Source: Sabethes cyaneus
Lineage: Eukaryota; Arthropoda; Insecta; Diptera; Culicidae
Assembly: GCF_943734655.1 (NCBI RefSeq)
Contig: NC_071354.1
Coordinates: 137,688,642 to 137,752,641 of the forward strand
Length of the DNA stretch: 64,000 nt
Direction: 5' to 3'
The notes under the pieces were generated by a model. That model ran no database searches and was not told the origin of the DNA. It was given only the letters and a program-made list of their open reading frames with translations. The position numbers and the translations under genes are program-made. Each line of letters starts with the position of its first letter. Position 1 is the stretch's first letter. Of the stretch, positions 1-10,634 are shown piece after piece.

Positions 1-28
1 CTGTATAGGCTAATTAATATAAAATTCA

Positions 29-175
29 TTGGCGGAACTAGGGGGGGTGCTTAGCCCCCCTAGCCCAGGAGAGATTTAGTTCCCCCTAGAAAAATTGATT
101 TGGCCGACTAATAAAACGGTCGAAAAAAATTCAGGGGCTATAGTTCCCCCTTGAAATGAGCGGTAGTTCCGCCAA
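29..175. mobile_element. MITE with TIR TTGGCGGAACTA
   Basis: Ends are TTGGCGGAACTA and TAGTTCCGCCAA, with G/C-run subterminal sequence (tagcccccctagccc). About 147 bp, non-coding. Confidence 0.65.
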
Positions 176-379
176 CAAAATTGCATTAATTTGCACTTGT
201 TTCAACAATAATTCCTAGAACTCACCTGTAGCGTTTCCCTGAGTTCAATATTCAGCATGATTAAAAAAACAATGCGAGACACTTTTCCGGACGCTTGCTC
301 ATTCGGGATAACTTATCCAAATCCGGGACAGTCCCGTAAGATCGGGGATGTCTGGTCAGCCTATCGTAGCAGCTTGGTT

Positions 380-480
380 TTTAAACACAGAGAACAGATC
401 TCGAAGGAACTTTTTGATTTTTTGTGTGCATAATCTTCCAGTGACGATCTCCAGAAATAGTTTGCCAAACGCATAAAAAA
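380..480 (-). repeat. Fragment of the foldback element seen whole at 3,063-3,880
   Basis: ACACAGAGAACAGATCTCGA through CCAGAAATAGTTTGCCAAAC is the reverse complement of 3,485-3,590. Confidence 0.6.
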
Positions 481-494
481 TATGTATGTAGGTA

Positions 495-709
495 TCCAGC
501 TTTTTACGAGCCATAATGGCGGACGCGTTCGTAATATTTAAACAGCATTTTTGACATTTCCCTAATACATCGCACGGTTTCTTTCCGTACATTCCTTTAG
601 TTTTACCGTGAACGCGCGGAAAGAAAACGTGCGATGTATTGGGGAACTGTCAAAAATGTTATTCAAATATTACGAACACGTTCGCCATTATGGCTCGTAA
701 AAAGCTGGA
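495..709. mobile_element. Palindromic MITE-1, complete copy
   Basis: Near-perfect foldback of 215 bp. It opens TCCAGCTTTTTACGAGCC and closes with its complement, flanked by TA on both sides. The centre is GTACATTCCTTTAGTTTTAC. Each arm is about 95 bp. No coding potential; a TA-targeting (Tc1/mariner-type) origin is inferred from the TSD. Confidence 0.85.
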
Positions 710-755
710 TAGCTTTATTTAGCAATATTACTTTGTGATGCAGTTACCGCAGCTA

Positions 756-1071
756 TCCAGCTTTTCAAGAGCCATAATGGCGGACGCGTTCGTAATATTT
801 AAACTAGGACAGGACGTGCCAAATGTCAACCACGGCGTTGACCCAAAATTGACCCAATTTCTGATTGGCTGAAAGTGACGAGCGACCGTGTTCGTATTAT
901 TTTAACAGCCTTTTTGATATTTCTGTATACATCGCACCGCTCGTTCCTTTAGTTTTGCCGTGAGAACGAGGGATGGAAATGTGTGTTGTTATACCGATAT
1001 GTCAAAAATACTGTTTAAATATTACGAAAACGGATTATGCTGTTCGCCATTATGGCTCGTAAAAAGCTGGA
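756..1071. mobile_element. MITE-1 copy with internal insert
   Basis: TA-flanked, same termini. The left arm is broken at about 805 by roughly 90 bp of unrelated sequence before the pattern resumes. Confidence 0.7.
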
Positions 1072-1105
1072 TAGTGAATTTGCCTTCATTATCACAAGAA
1101 TTTTA

Positions 1106-1472
1106 TCCAGCTTTTTACGAGACATGGCGGCATAATCCGAGTTCGTAATATTTTAATAACAGCATTTTTTGCAGCATTTTTTACATATATAGGGTAACCA
1201 ACCTATTTTGGACCCCATCAGCAGCTGTACATAATTTGGACACTTGCATTTGATTTTGCTGTAAGTGTCCAAATTATGTACAGCTGCTGAGGGGGTCCAA
1301 AATACGTTGGTTACCCTACATAGCCCATTTCCTTTCCACTCGTTCTCACGGCAAAACTAATGGAACGAGCGAGAAGAAAACGTGCGATGATATACAGAAA
1401 TGTGAAAAAGGCTGTTAAAATAAAACGAAAAAGAATTTTGTCTTCCGCCATTATGGCTCGTAAAAAGCTGGA
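1106..1472. mobile_element. MITE-1 copy interrupted by another MITE
   Basis: Left arm 1106-1189 and right arm 1319-1472, flanked by TA. The arms are diverged (GAGACATGGCGGCATAATCC). A GGGTAACC MITE sits in the middle. Confidence 0.75.
1192..1316. mobile_element. Palindromic MITE, TIR GGGTAACCAACC
   Basis: Foldback of 125 bp (GTAACCAACCTATTTTGGAC paired with GTCCAAAATACGTTGGTTAC), flanked by TA, inserted within MITE-1. Confidence 0.8.
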
Positions 1473-1514
1473 TAGAGATTGCTGACATTTACCGCACGTA
1501 CACTTCACTGCGTA

Positions 1515-1684
1515 TCCAGCTTTTTACGAGCCATAATGGCGGAAGTGTTCGTAATATTTGAACAGCATTTTTGACATTTACCTAATACATCGTACGTTTT
1601 CTTTCCGCACGTTCAAGGTAAAACTAAAAGAATGTACGGAAAGAAAACGTGCCCTGTATTAGGGATGTCAAAAATGCTATTCCC
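1515..1684. mobile_element. MITE-1, right arm truncated
   Basis: Left arm and centre intact; the pairing ends after CAAAAATGCTATT near 1,682. Confidence 0.7.
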
Positions 1685-1872
1685 TGAAGTTTTTCAACTT
1701 CTAACACTACAGCTCATCGAGCTCATCAATCTACTTCGCATCACCGGCGTTTCTCCTTCGTCAAAAAACCATCCGGCCCTGAGATGTCCGTCTCCGTCTG
1801 TGATACGTAATTTAATCAATCATTATTTGTAATAATACATTGTAATAGTTCTTGCCCTTCCTTAAAAAAGTA

Positions 1873-2089
1873 TCCAGCTTTTTACGAGCCATAATGGCGG
1901 ACGGGTTCGTAATATTTGAACAGCATTTTTGACATTTCCTCAATACATCGCACGTTTTCTTTCCCTATACATTCCTTTAGTTTTACCGTGAACGCGCGGA
2001 AAGAAAACGTGCGATGTATTGGGGAAATGTCAAAAATGCTGTTCAAATATTACGAACGCGTCCGCCATTATGGCTCGTAAAAAGCTGGA
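1873..2089. mobile_element. MITE-1, complete copy
   Basis: 217 bp, both arms present; left flank TA, right flank TTAA. Confidence 0.8.
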
Positions 2090-2166
2090 TTAAGCTCACT
2101 GGAAGGGCACTTTATTGTAATTGTGTTGAAATGATGGAAAGGTTTTGTGCCTGTGAGAAAAGGGGC

Positions 2167-2393
2167 TATTTGAACAGCATTTTTGACATTTCCCTAATAC
2201 ATCGCACGTTTTCTTTCCGTACATTCTTTTAGTTTTACCGTGAACGCGCGGTAATTAGGGATAGGTCAAAAATGCTGTTCAAATATTACGAACACGTCGG
2301 CCATTATGGCTCGTAAAAAGCTGGATTAATAAAAGAAATCAAATTCAAAAATATTATGAACACGTCCACCATATGGCTCGTAAAAAGCTGGAT
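2167..2393. mobile_element. MITE-1, truncated copies
   Basis: A left-truncated copy ends at about 2325. A lone right end (CGTCCACCATATGGCTCG) follows at 2,343-2,393. Confidence 0.65.
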
Positions 2394-2490
2394 ACGTATA
2401 CGTGGTTTGCATCTGCAAATTTTTTTTCGAAGCGAAATTTTTTTCCCAATGCACTCAAATCACTAATATAGTCGCACATCAGCAATCCAT

Positions 2491-2638
2491 GTCCAGCTTT
2501 TTACGAGCCATAATGGCGGACGTGTTCGTAATATTTGAACAGCATTTTTGACATTTCAGTAATACATCGCGCCTCATTCTCACGGCAAAACTAAAGGAAC
2601 AAGCGGAAAGAAGGCGTGTCACGTTCTGTCCTAGATTG
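2491..2638. mobile_element. MITE-1 left arm
   Basis: GTCCAGCTTTTTACGAGCC through GGAAAGAAGGCGTGTCACG; it breaks off just before the TA target of the mTA element at 2,641. Confidence 0.6.
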
Positions 2639-2640
2639 TA

Positions 2641-3042
2641 CCGTGGACCCCCGTTCGTTTGACCGTTTTTAATCTGAACACTTTAATTTGAACCCCGCTG
2701 GTTTGCACGACGTGCAAATTAAAAATGGTTCAAATGTCATTCTCTACATGACATCATTTGCTTATGCGGACAATGCACCTAAACACAGTTTGTTTGTACT
2801 GATCTAGCGTGTTTAATCTGTTTCACATTCGGTTTTCCCAACGATTATGATATAAATCCGATTGGAGAATGCATATTCACCGCTTGCAACTGCCAACTGA
2901 GTCAAACCACCAAAACAATAACAAAGAGCAGGGCGGCTAGTTTATACAAGTTTCAGCATATTTAGGGTTGCCAGTTGTTCAAATTGAAAATTGACCTTGT
3001 TAGTTTGCATGAGGAATCGTTCAAACGAACGGGGGTCCACTG
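2641..3042. mobile_element. mTA MITE, TIR CCGTGGACCCCCGTTCG, copy 1
   Basis: 402 bp with ends CCGTGGACCCCCGTTCGTTT and AAACGAACGGGGGTCCACTG, flanked by TA. A second copy lies at 41,251. The TA target and CNGTGG terminus fit Tc1/mariner-type mobilisation. Confidence 0.85.
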
Positions 3043-3176
3043 TATCCAGCTTTTTACGAATCATAACACAGAGAACAGACTACCAGGTAATTGACAAAAA
3101 GTGTGTAAAAGGTTTGTATGTAATCTACGAGTAATACTTCAATAGAGCACTCCTCGAGCATTAAGTAGCAAACTAA

Positions 3177-3413
3177 TAGCGAATTCATAAATTAACCTGG
3201 GTTCGTGCTAACTCGAACCCGAAATTTATTAACGATACGGGCAGTTTGACAGATCGACCCGTAAACCGTAATGCTAGACAATTTTAACCTGCACTTCAAA
3301 CTGAATGCTGTCAGTTTAACCGAGATCTCGGTTAATTTATGAACGCTTTGACAGCACTTCGATTAAAACTGAGTGCTAATCAACCTGAGTCAGGTTAATT
3401 TATGAATTCGCTA
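3177..3413. mobile_element. MITE, TIR TAGCGAATTCATAAATTAAC
   Basis: Ends TAGCGAATTCATAAATTAAC and GTTAATTTATGAATTCGCTA are exact complements; about 237 bp, nested in the larger foldback. Confidence 0.75.
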
Positions 3414-3650
3414 TAAATCTTGATGTCGCTGCCATCGCTGCTATGAAACTCCAGCACAAAGAAATATTGACAAAGGTACATGGATATTTTTTGATGCGCT
3501 TGGCAAACTATTTCTGGAGGGAGCTACCGACATATTTTACACACAAAAAATCGATTACTTCCTTCGACCCTGTTAATCTGTTCTCTGTGTTGCATAGTAG
3601 CGATGGCAGCGACATCAAGTTTTATCACAGAAAATCTCTGTGGTTTTATG

Positions 3651-3764
3651 TCGAATTTGTTTATTCAATCCGGGTTGAAACTGGATTAATTTTATCTGTC
3701 AGATAGGAGCAAATGAACACAAAAAGTTCATCCAGTTCCAATCCGGATTGAATAAACAAATTCG
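3651..3764. mobile_element. MITE-2 (120-bp foldback), copy A
   Basis: TCGAATTTGTTTATTCAATC pairs with its complement across a short loop (TCTGTCAGATAGGAGCAAAT). Confidence 0.75.
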
Positions 3765-4135
3765 ACATTAGTTTGCCGCTTACAGCTCGAGGGGTGCTCC
3801 ATCGTAGGATTACTCGTTGATTACATAAAAACCTTTTACACACTTCTCGTAAATTACCTGGTAGTCTGTTCTCTGTGGTTTTACCGTGAACGTGTGGAAA
3901 CAAAACGTGCGATGTATTACTGAAATGTCAAAAATAGTGTTTCGTAAAAAGCTGGATAGCGCTCACCCCATCGGCAGGCAACCATGTTTTCGCTGCCAAC
4001 GTCTCGTGTGTGCGAAAATAAAATAGCATTTTACCACTGCGTTTCACTCAACTGCCAGCAGTCTAGTTTGGACTCGCTGTCAAATTTTGAGCCCGGGACA
4101 TCCTCACGCTGTCACTCATTGCAGCTCGATATATG

Positions 4136-4250
4136 TCGAATTTGTTTATTCAATCCGGGTTGAAACTGGATGAATTTTATCTGTCAGATAGGAGCAAATC
4201 AACACAAAAAGTTCATCCAGTTCCAATCCGGATTGAATAAACAAATTCGA
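4136..4250. mobile_element. MITE-2, copy B
   Basis: Almost identical to 3,651-3,764, including the loop. Confidence 0.75.
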
Positions 4251-4528
4251 CAATAGAGATGCCATTAGGGTGATAGCCCATAAAAAAATTACATTAAATT
4301 TTGTAGTAGAAACAATGCATCTACACAAGACATTAGTCACTCGGCACAGCCGTTTTTATGTTAGGCGACTTGAAACGAGTCGAACTGTGCGATGCTGTAC
4401 CGAAAGTGCCTAACTGCAAGATTTGTTAAATTCGTTATAATCTGCTAGACCTGGAAACCGTGCGAGATGATTTTGACAACTGGCAGTGCTCCCATTTCAT
4501 ATGTAAAATTGAACCGGAGGTGTGCCAC

Positions 4529-4653
4529 TTAAAGACCCAGACACAATGCATACGGATTTTACTACGTTGCGGCAATTTGACAGTTTTTTCATGGGTTTGC
4601 TGTCAAATATCCGCAACGTAGTAAAATCCGTACGCATTGTGTCTGGGCCTTAA
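4529..4653. mobile_element. Foldback MITE, core CCCAGACACAATGC
   Basis: GACACAATGCATACGGATTT pairs with AAATCCGTACGCATTGTGTC; about 125 bp, loop rich in T. Confidence 0.7.
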
Positions 4654-4754
4654 TATCTCTGGAGTGCCGCGGCACAATGTGCTGAGTGTCCGACTCCTTG
4701 CATTTACAACAGTGAACATTGAAACTTATGGTAAAACTATTGTAAAAGTAAGTC

Positions 4755-4860
4755 TAAAAAGTTCAACCCAGAGCGAAACTAAGTTCAACCTGAGTGAAAA
4801 AACAAACGTTTTGACAACCGTTCGATTGGAACTAGGGCGGACCTAGGTTGGATCTAAGCA
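4755..4860 (+). repeat. Interspersed repeat, copy 1
   Basis: GTTCAACCTGAGTGAAAAAA and CGTTTTGACAACCGTTCGAT recur inverted at 7,126-7,245. The region 4,860-6,240 between repeats shows no gene or named repeat. Confidence 0.5.
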
Positions 4861-6240
4861 AAAACAAAAACGCTATTTGACAACGTAACCAGTGCAGTTG
4901 GCATGTCTTCTTAAATGGCATGGAAATGAATGGGATGAAGTGCTATGTAATAAGCAAATGCATTTGAATTGTGACTACAAAGTAAACGGTCTCAGTTTGG
5001 ATCGTGTTACATCTTTAAACGACTTGGGGCAATTGAGCTTGCTGACGTTTACCGTACGCACACATCGACGCGCGATTTGTTGTTGCTGTTGTTAGATTTT
5101 ACATTGATTTTACACGTTTGTTTTTGTTTTCCCCCAGTTATACCCCGGTAAAAAAACATACGTTTGAGTGATAAACGATAAGTTTTTGTAGCCTTTTGCA
5201 CTGGGCTTAGCAAGCTCTATAGGTTGCAAGCACAGACAAACAGGCGAGACACTTGCGTTAATTCCATCGTCTAATCAAAAACCATTCATTTTTCAAAAAA
5301 GCAGGTTTTGCAACATGACCACACCGCGGTGCGCGAGTTTTGCTTCGAGTTTTCAGTATAAAACCCTACAGCGTAAAACCCTGCAAATGCAATCTACTCC
5401 GCAACATGCATAACAGAGGGTGCTAGGTGCAAATTTATAAGGTGCGATTTATCGTATGTTGCATACAATATTTTTGCAGAAGCTAATGTCCCACAGACCA
5501 ACTAGCACCAAAAAATGTCACTGCAAGACGCGCATTTAACACGTCCAAGTTCACGTACGCGCTTGAACAGTCAGCCCGAAAATGAACACAAACATAATAA
5601 GAAGAATAAGAACTGTTAAAGAATGAGAAAAAGAAAACCGTCTTCCCGACTCTCAGGTTTTAACTATCGTAACGTCCGTGAATTCCATGACGTGTACACC
5701 CTGAAGACGCTACTGCTCACTTGTAAGAAGCATTCTTGAATACGCTGTGCAAATCTGGGCATCTTATGCAAGCTAGATCGCTTGCATTGAAAGACTTCAA
5801 CGTTGTTTCGTTCGTTTCGCAATGCGACGGCTCCCCTGGAATGAATCACAGTGATTGACGCCGTACGAACAGTGATGCCTACTAAAAAGGCTGAGACCTT
5901 TGCCTATAATATCTGCAAAGAATTTTTGCCTTTGATGTATTAACCAACCGAATTGACAGTCCAGCTAGACCTCTTGCGACTGGCAAACTTTTTCGTCCCA
6001 GCGCATCACTCCAGCAAACGTTTGTTAATCCTAATTGTTAGACTTAGGACAGTATTTGATCAAAATCATCCGAAGGAGAAATGTTTTAGTATGTTGAATT
6101 ATTTAGATGTGTCTGATTTTTCTGTTAGCAGACATCGCGTTTCAAAAGTAGTGTAAGACAACTAACCTAGACACATTTCAGTATGTATCGTATTAACTGA
6201 AAACGCAGTAAATAAAGAGAAATTAACCAATGTTAGCAAA
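4861..6240. other. Intergenic, nothing assigned
   Basis: AT-rich DNA with only short unsupported ORFs. No exon signals or repeat structure recognised. Confidence 0.4.
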
Positions 6241-6248
6241 ACCAGTTT

Positions 6249-6368
6249 TGAGCGGTATACCGTGTACCTCCGTTGGTATGACTTTCTTTAATCTGAACAT
6301 TTTTAATCTGTACCCCGGTAGTATGAATGCGTTCACATTAAAAACCGATCAAGCGTCATACACAATTG
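6249..6368. repeat. Degenerate half of the mTA MITE family
   Basis: CCGTGTACCTCCGTTGGTAT, then TTTAATCTGAACATTTTTAA, is a diverged relative of the left end at 2,641; no right end is present. Confidence 0.5.
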
Positions 6369-6370
6369 AA

Positions 6371-6510
6371 GATAGAAATAACAAAAGGGCGGATGTCGCA
6401 AGCGTAAACAAACCGAGTGAAGGTTGATTTTCCTGTGCTGGTCCAGCAAAAAATAACTCTCACTCGTTTTGTTTACATTTGCGACATTCGACCTTTTGTT
6501 AATTCTATCT
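6371..6510. mobile_element. MITE-5 (140-bp foldback), copy 1
   Basis: Begins GATAGAAATAACAAAAGGGC and ends ACCTTTTGTTAATTCTATC. It pairs throughout, with a loop around TGCTGGTCCAGCA. Confidence 0.75.
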
Positions 6511-7125
6511 AGAATTGACGTTAAAGTTGACCGGCTAAATTGAAAAAACGCAAAAAAACTTAATGCGTTTCCTCTTGCTCAAGAGCTTTGGCAATATAGC
6601 TCATATGGAACTTACCTCTCTCTAGCACTCAAAATAAACCATTTTAACCGAAACTGTCGAGCCAATTACCTCTTCTACAAACCGGACGTTTAGAATTCGC
6701 GCATGTTTGAAAAGTTTTCAAAACGTTTGTTTTCGTCAAATCAAAACAACAAGTTCATAGGGTGCGCGTCTTGCGCGTATGTGAAAATGAATAGAGTTAT
6801 CAAATATTCAGATTGAAAATTAACTCGCCCAATCTGAACGAGGTGTTTTTCATATTAGCAGGGGTTGAGTGTAGCCAGGAAACCCAGGACCCATGCACCT
6901 TCCAGCATTGGGCAAAAGGCAGGAGTCGCAACGACAACTTGTTAAGCGTAGTTACCAATTACCCCTCCTTCCCCCCCCCCCCTTACCTTACCACTCTTTC
7001 CCCTCCATTTTTCAAATAAATTTTTATTACTTCTACTGTTCCTTCATCAATTGTAGTACCGCCGTTTCAAAAAAATAATAATAAATATGTTTAACCGCAT
7101 TTCTTGGTCAAGACTAAAACTTTGA

Positions 7126-7245
7126 AGTTGGTCTATAGCCAACCTAGTGTTGCCCTAGTTCTAATCGAACGGCTGTCAAAACGTTTGTTTTTTCACTCAG
7201 GCTGAACCTAGTTTCGCTCTAAGTTGAGTTTTTAGGTGAGTTCGC
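7126..7245 (-). repeat. Interspersed repeat, copy 2 (inverted)
   Basis: Reverse complement of 4,755-4,860. Confidence 0.5.
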
Positions 7246-7425
7246 TCTGGGTATCTTTGCAGTTTCAACCCCGCTATTAGCAACACATTGACAATTCGAA
7301 AATATTTGTTTATTCCCGAAAATATTTTTTTTTGTGGTGGGGTAAGAATTATTCCAGGTTAAAAAACAAAAACGCTATATGATATTCATATCAGGATTCT
7401 GACGAACCTAAAAATTACATTCCTA

Positions 7426-8110
7426 CTGGCTGACTCGATCAACTTCGTATTGCCACAAATTAAACTGTGCTGTGCATAAATCGTGAATTTCGGATGACCT
7501 TTGTCACAATCTCGAGTTTTGTAAGTTTCTGAGGAGTTCAACCTTAGATGATTCATTTTGGCAGTTACGTAACTATGAAAGCATGGGTAGTTTAATATAC
7601 AAATTTTCCTCACAGTAAAGTAGGAAACAACCCCCACCATAGCCAGATAAAATAAAGCGGACAGCATTTAAATATTCGTCGTGATTGTATAACATTTCGT
7701 CGAATACCATTTTGCGGATAACTTTGAGCGGAATATACCATTTCACGGAAAACTTTTTCGTGAAAATTATCATTTCGCTTTGATCGATTCCGAACTGTGC
7801 CCTTCAGAAAGTTGTACCCATCAGCCCCCATTATCGCTCGTGGAAAGCTGGATTCTCGGTTAACCATAACGCGGAATATACCCAGATAACCAATAAGCAT
7901 CACCATTCACCATAGAAAAAATTTCTGCTTCCTAAAACATCCACATGCCAAATTTGGTTCCATTTGCTTGATTAGTTCTCGAGTTATGTATAAATTTGTG
8001 TTTCATTTGTATGGGAGCCTCCCCTCTTAGGTCCTTTAACCATCATAAGAACCTTTCCCGATGTTAAAAACCCCTGCATACACATTTTCACGCAGATCGG
8101 TTCTGTAGTT
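7426..8110 (-). mobile_element. Helitron-like non-autonomous element, copy 1
   Basis: On the minus strand it carries CCAAATTTGGCATGTGG, runs of CGAAATGGTATTCNGCG type, and ends GCAATACGAAGTTGATCGAG TCAGCCAG. The same modules and end occur at 42,350-43,365, where the terminus reads GGGTCAGCTAG. A CTAG-type 3' end without inverted repeats suggests a Helitron; the class is tentative. Confidence 0.45.
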
Positions 8111-8235
8111 TCCGAGTCTACACTGAGAAAATTTTTCGTATAGTTTCTATGTGTCCCACATATAGATTTTTGCAATGTGCCTTGTAAATGATCATTATGT
8201 GCCAAACAGTTATCATTTATGTGCACGTGAAAAAA

Positions 8236-8312
8236 TTTGCACATACTATTTATATGCGTATAATTTTTGTGTATAATTGCACATACTATTCATCTGCGTA
8301 TAATTTTTATGA
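8236..8312 (+). repeat. 42-bp tandem duplication
   Basis: GCACATACTATTTATATGCG is followed by GCACATACTATTCATCTGCG, each followed by TATAATTTTTGTG or similar. Two copies in an AT-rich stretch. Confidence 0.6.
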
Positions 8313-8479
8313 GTATTTCTGGAAGGATTGTGTTTGTATGCGGCACATGATAATCATATGGGATTTCATATTAGAAAATTAATATTAGTTTTTTTAATAT
8401 TAGAAATTTAATATTAGTTATGGACAGAATATTTTGAGTGAATAATAGCGAATTTCATATGGAAATTTAATATTAGTTA

Positions 8480-9629
8480 CCGTGAACGTACCATATTCTG
8501 CGCAGTTAAGACATTTTTATGATTCCTCCGCTATTATAAGTATTCTAGAGTTAAATTGATAACGTTGATAGCAGCAACATGTAGTGCTACAGTCTATAAT
8601 ATATGGTAAAAAACATGGGAATTAAAAGTCGACCAACAATTGAGTATATCTTTCGTTTTGTAAACTTATCCACGGTGCCTAATTCTGCGCACTCTCTTGC
8701 CCATGTTCCTAATTCTGCGCATGTTTGCTCCTAATTCTGCGCACCTAAAAAGTAACAATAAACATTCATACCATGTAGTTTATGTCTTTATACGCTGAAA
8801 GCACATCAAAAATCCGACATTAGCCATTACCATGATTAAATCCATGATCTAGCCTTCTTGTGCTGTCCAGGTGGCACAGGAACATTATTATCATTTGGAT
8901 TGGCTTATTTTAAATATTTCATTGTCGATAACGTGAAGGGCGAGTTCATTCGGGTTTTCTCTATACTGAACATTATACTTTAGACTAATATTAACAATTG
9001 TGTTTTCATATAGAAGCCACTTCCCCACTCCCTGACAGCTCAATGAAGTTCGACTGTCAAAAAAATCAGAAGACATGGTTCCATGAATTGGCGTTCGTAG
9101 GTTCGGACCCCGAGCCGTAACACAGGATTCCAATCAATGCAAGTTAAAGGTTCTACTTGAATTTCTATGATTTCTTCATAGGATACATTACTGCGCAGAA
9201 TTTGGAACATGAATAAAAAATCTGTGCCTAAATCTGCGCACTACTGCATCGCATTTTTCCAACGAAAACAAGGCATGCAATCACTCTTTTTGCCTAAAAC
9301 ATGACTAAAACTAATTATTCTTTCTAATTATGCTGGGTAATTTGATCATTGCAAAGAATTTCGATCATTATTTTGTTAATTTTCTAGAAGGACAGTTTTA
9401 GCGTTGGCGCTAACGACGTTGTTTTCTGACATATAAAATACTTTCAGTTTCACTTTAATTTATTTCGCTGTCAAATATTATGGCCCTTTTGTGAATAATG
9501 GCGTAATATTCAACAGAGATTTATAAAAAAAATAACACAATGGCCATAGTTATGCACAATGTTGAAAAATACATATATCAAGAAAAATGCGCAGAATTAG
9601 GAGCTGCGCAGAATATGGTACGTTCACGG
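8480..9629. mobile_element. 1.15-kb TA-flanked element, TIR CCGTGAACGTACC
   Basis: Ends CCGTGAACGTACCATATTCT and AGAATATGGTACGTTCACGG are exact complements flanked by TA. The phrase TAATTCTGCGCA recurs several times inside, direct near 8,700 and inverted near 9,590. No transposase is visible; the longest ORFs are featureless. Confidence 0.75.
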
Positions 9630-9658
9630 TATGTGCAGAATATTTTGAGTGTATAATA

Positions 9659-9773
9659 GCGAATTTATTTATTCAATCCGGGTTGGAACTGGATGAATTT
9701 AATCTTTCAGATAGGAGCAAATAAACTCAAAAAATTCATCCAGCTCCAACCCGGATTGAATAAACAAATTCGC
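9659..9773. mobile_element. MITE-2, copy C
   Basis: GCGAATTTATTTATTCAATC with its complement; same loop as copies A and B. It sits immediately downstream of the 1.15-kb element. Confidence 0.75.
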
Positions 9774-10621
9774 TATAAGTAACATACAGACAGGAGTTCA
9801 TTTTTATTGGTATAGATTAGCATTCTTTGTTCTATTCATGATGGATAACTGAAGTTCTAATGTTACTATAAAATAATATTTTCGTGTTAAATTACCAGAT
9901 TTGCAATTGCGACATTCGGCCTTCTACTGTTTTTTATCGAGAATTGTGTTTTACGTCACAGAATGTTCGTGTTGACGGCCTCAAACGATCTGCTACACAT
10001 TCATAAAAATGCCCGTGTGTGAATGTGAGTGAAAATTTGCCAAAATGTTTGCTCTCTTTGACGAATTTCTGCTTCATCTCCATACTAAACTTTTGAACGC
10101 GGCAGCAGCTTATCTTTGTCAACACGAATAATAAAAATCTTCATACCGATGCTGATCAAGCGTTAATACGTGCTTTAGTGCCAAGCCTACCTGTAATCAG
10201 AAACCCACTGTTTGATATGCCTTGACATTCTTACCCCTTACAGCAGTATATGAAAAAGAGCTAAAATCTTCTACTGACAGTCGGACATATTGAATTTAGC
10301 TCTATCTTGATCTTCGGGCTTCGGTTGCGTCACTAATACAGTCCCATCGGAATTTCACTTTTTTGGATTTCGATAGTTAGCTTTTGGCGTTTTTGCTAGT
10401 TTCGTGTTGCGTTGCTGCCTTTGCCAATTTTCGTAAAATTCTTGAAGCTGAAATCGAATTTTCTGCTGATTAACATTACGATATTGATTGTGACTGGGAA
10501 AGTTTTAAAACTAAACTTTGCACTGAGTGAATAGCAACGTGCCGACAGGGGGTAAATCTTGTGTTTCAGCAGTACACATATAGTTACGGCCGGAAGGTTG
10601 CAACAATTTCCGAAATAAAAG
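9774..10621. other. Upstream region of the SENP-like gene
   Basis: AT-rich. The part near 9,900-10,060 (GAAAATTTGCCAAAATG, GTTGACGGC) has weak relatives at 18,440 and 48,250. No promoter element is called. Confidence 0.4.
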
Positions 10622-10634
10622 ATGGGAGAACGTG
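10622..10634 (+). CDS. SENP-like gene exon 1 (start codon)
   Basis: A 13-nt coding end: ATG GGA GAA CGT G, then donor GTATGA. It ends in phase 1, which is exactly what exon 2 needs (G+GT). TAA lies in frame two codons before the ATG. The match of phase, donor and upstream stop makes this the likely start, though a longer transcript with other 5' exons cannot be excluded. Confidence 0.65.

Larger units (their letters stand above)
3063..3880. mobile_element. Foldback element, ends CACAGAGAACAGACTACCAG
   Basis: Arms of about 100 bp pair across the element (ACAGAGAACAGACTACCAGG with CCTGGTAGTCTGTTCTCTGT). It holds two further foldbacks, at 3,177-3,413 and 3,651-3,764, and an inner inverted pair around 3,425 and 3,595 (GATGTCGCTGCCATCGCTGC). 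Confidence 0.65.
3043..3957. mobile_element. MITE-1 copy split by an 820-bp foldback
   Basis: The left end TATCCAGCTTTTTACGAATC is at 3043-3065, and the right arm ending GTAAAAAGCTGGATAG is at 3,880-3,957. Between them is the foldback at 3,063-3,880. Confidence 0.6.

Noticed and set aside
495..2400. Regularly recurring palindromes that resemble a CRISPR-like array
   Set aside because: Units are about 215 bp, irregularly spaced, TA-flanked MITEs in a eukaryotic genome; no spacer structure or cas genes.
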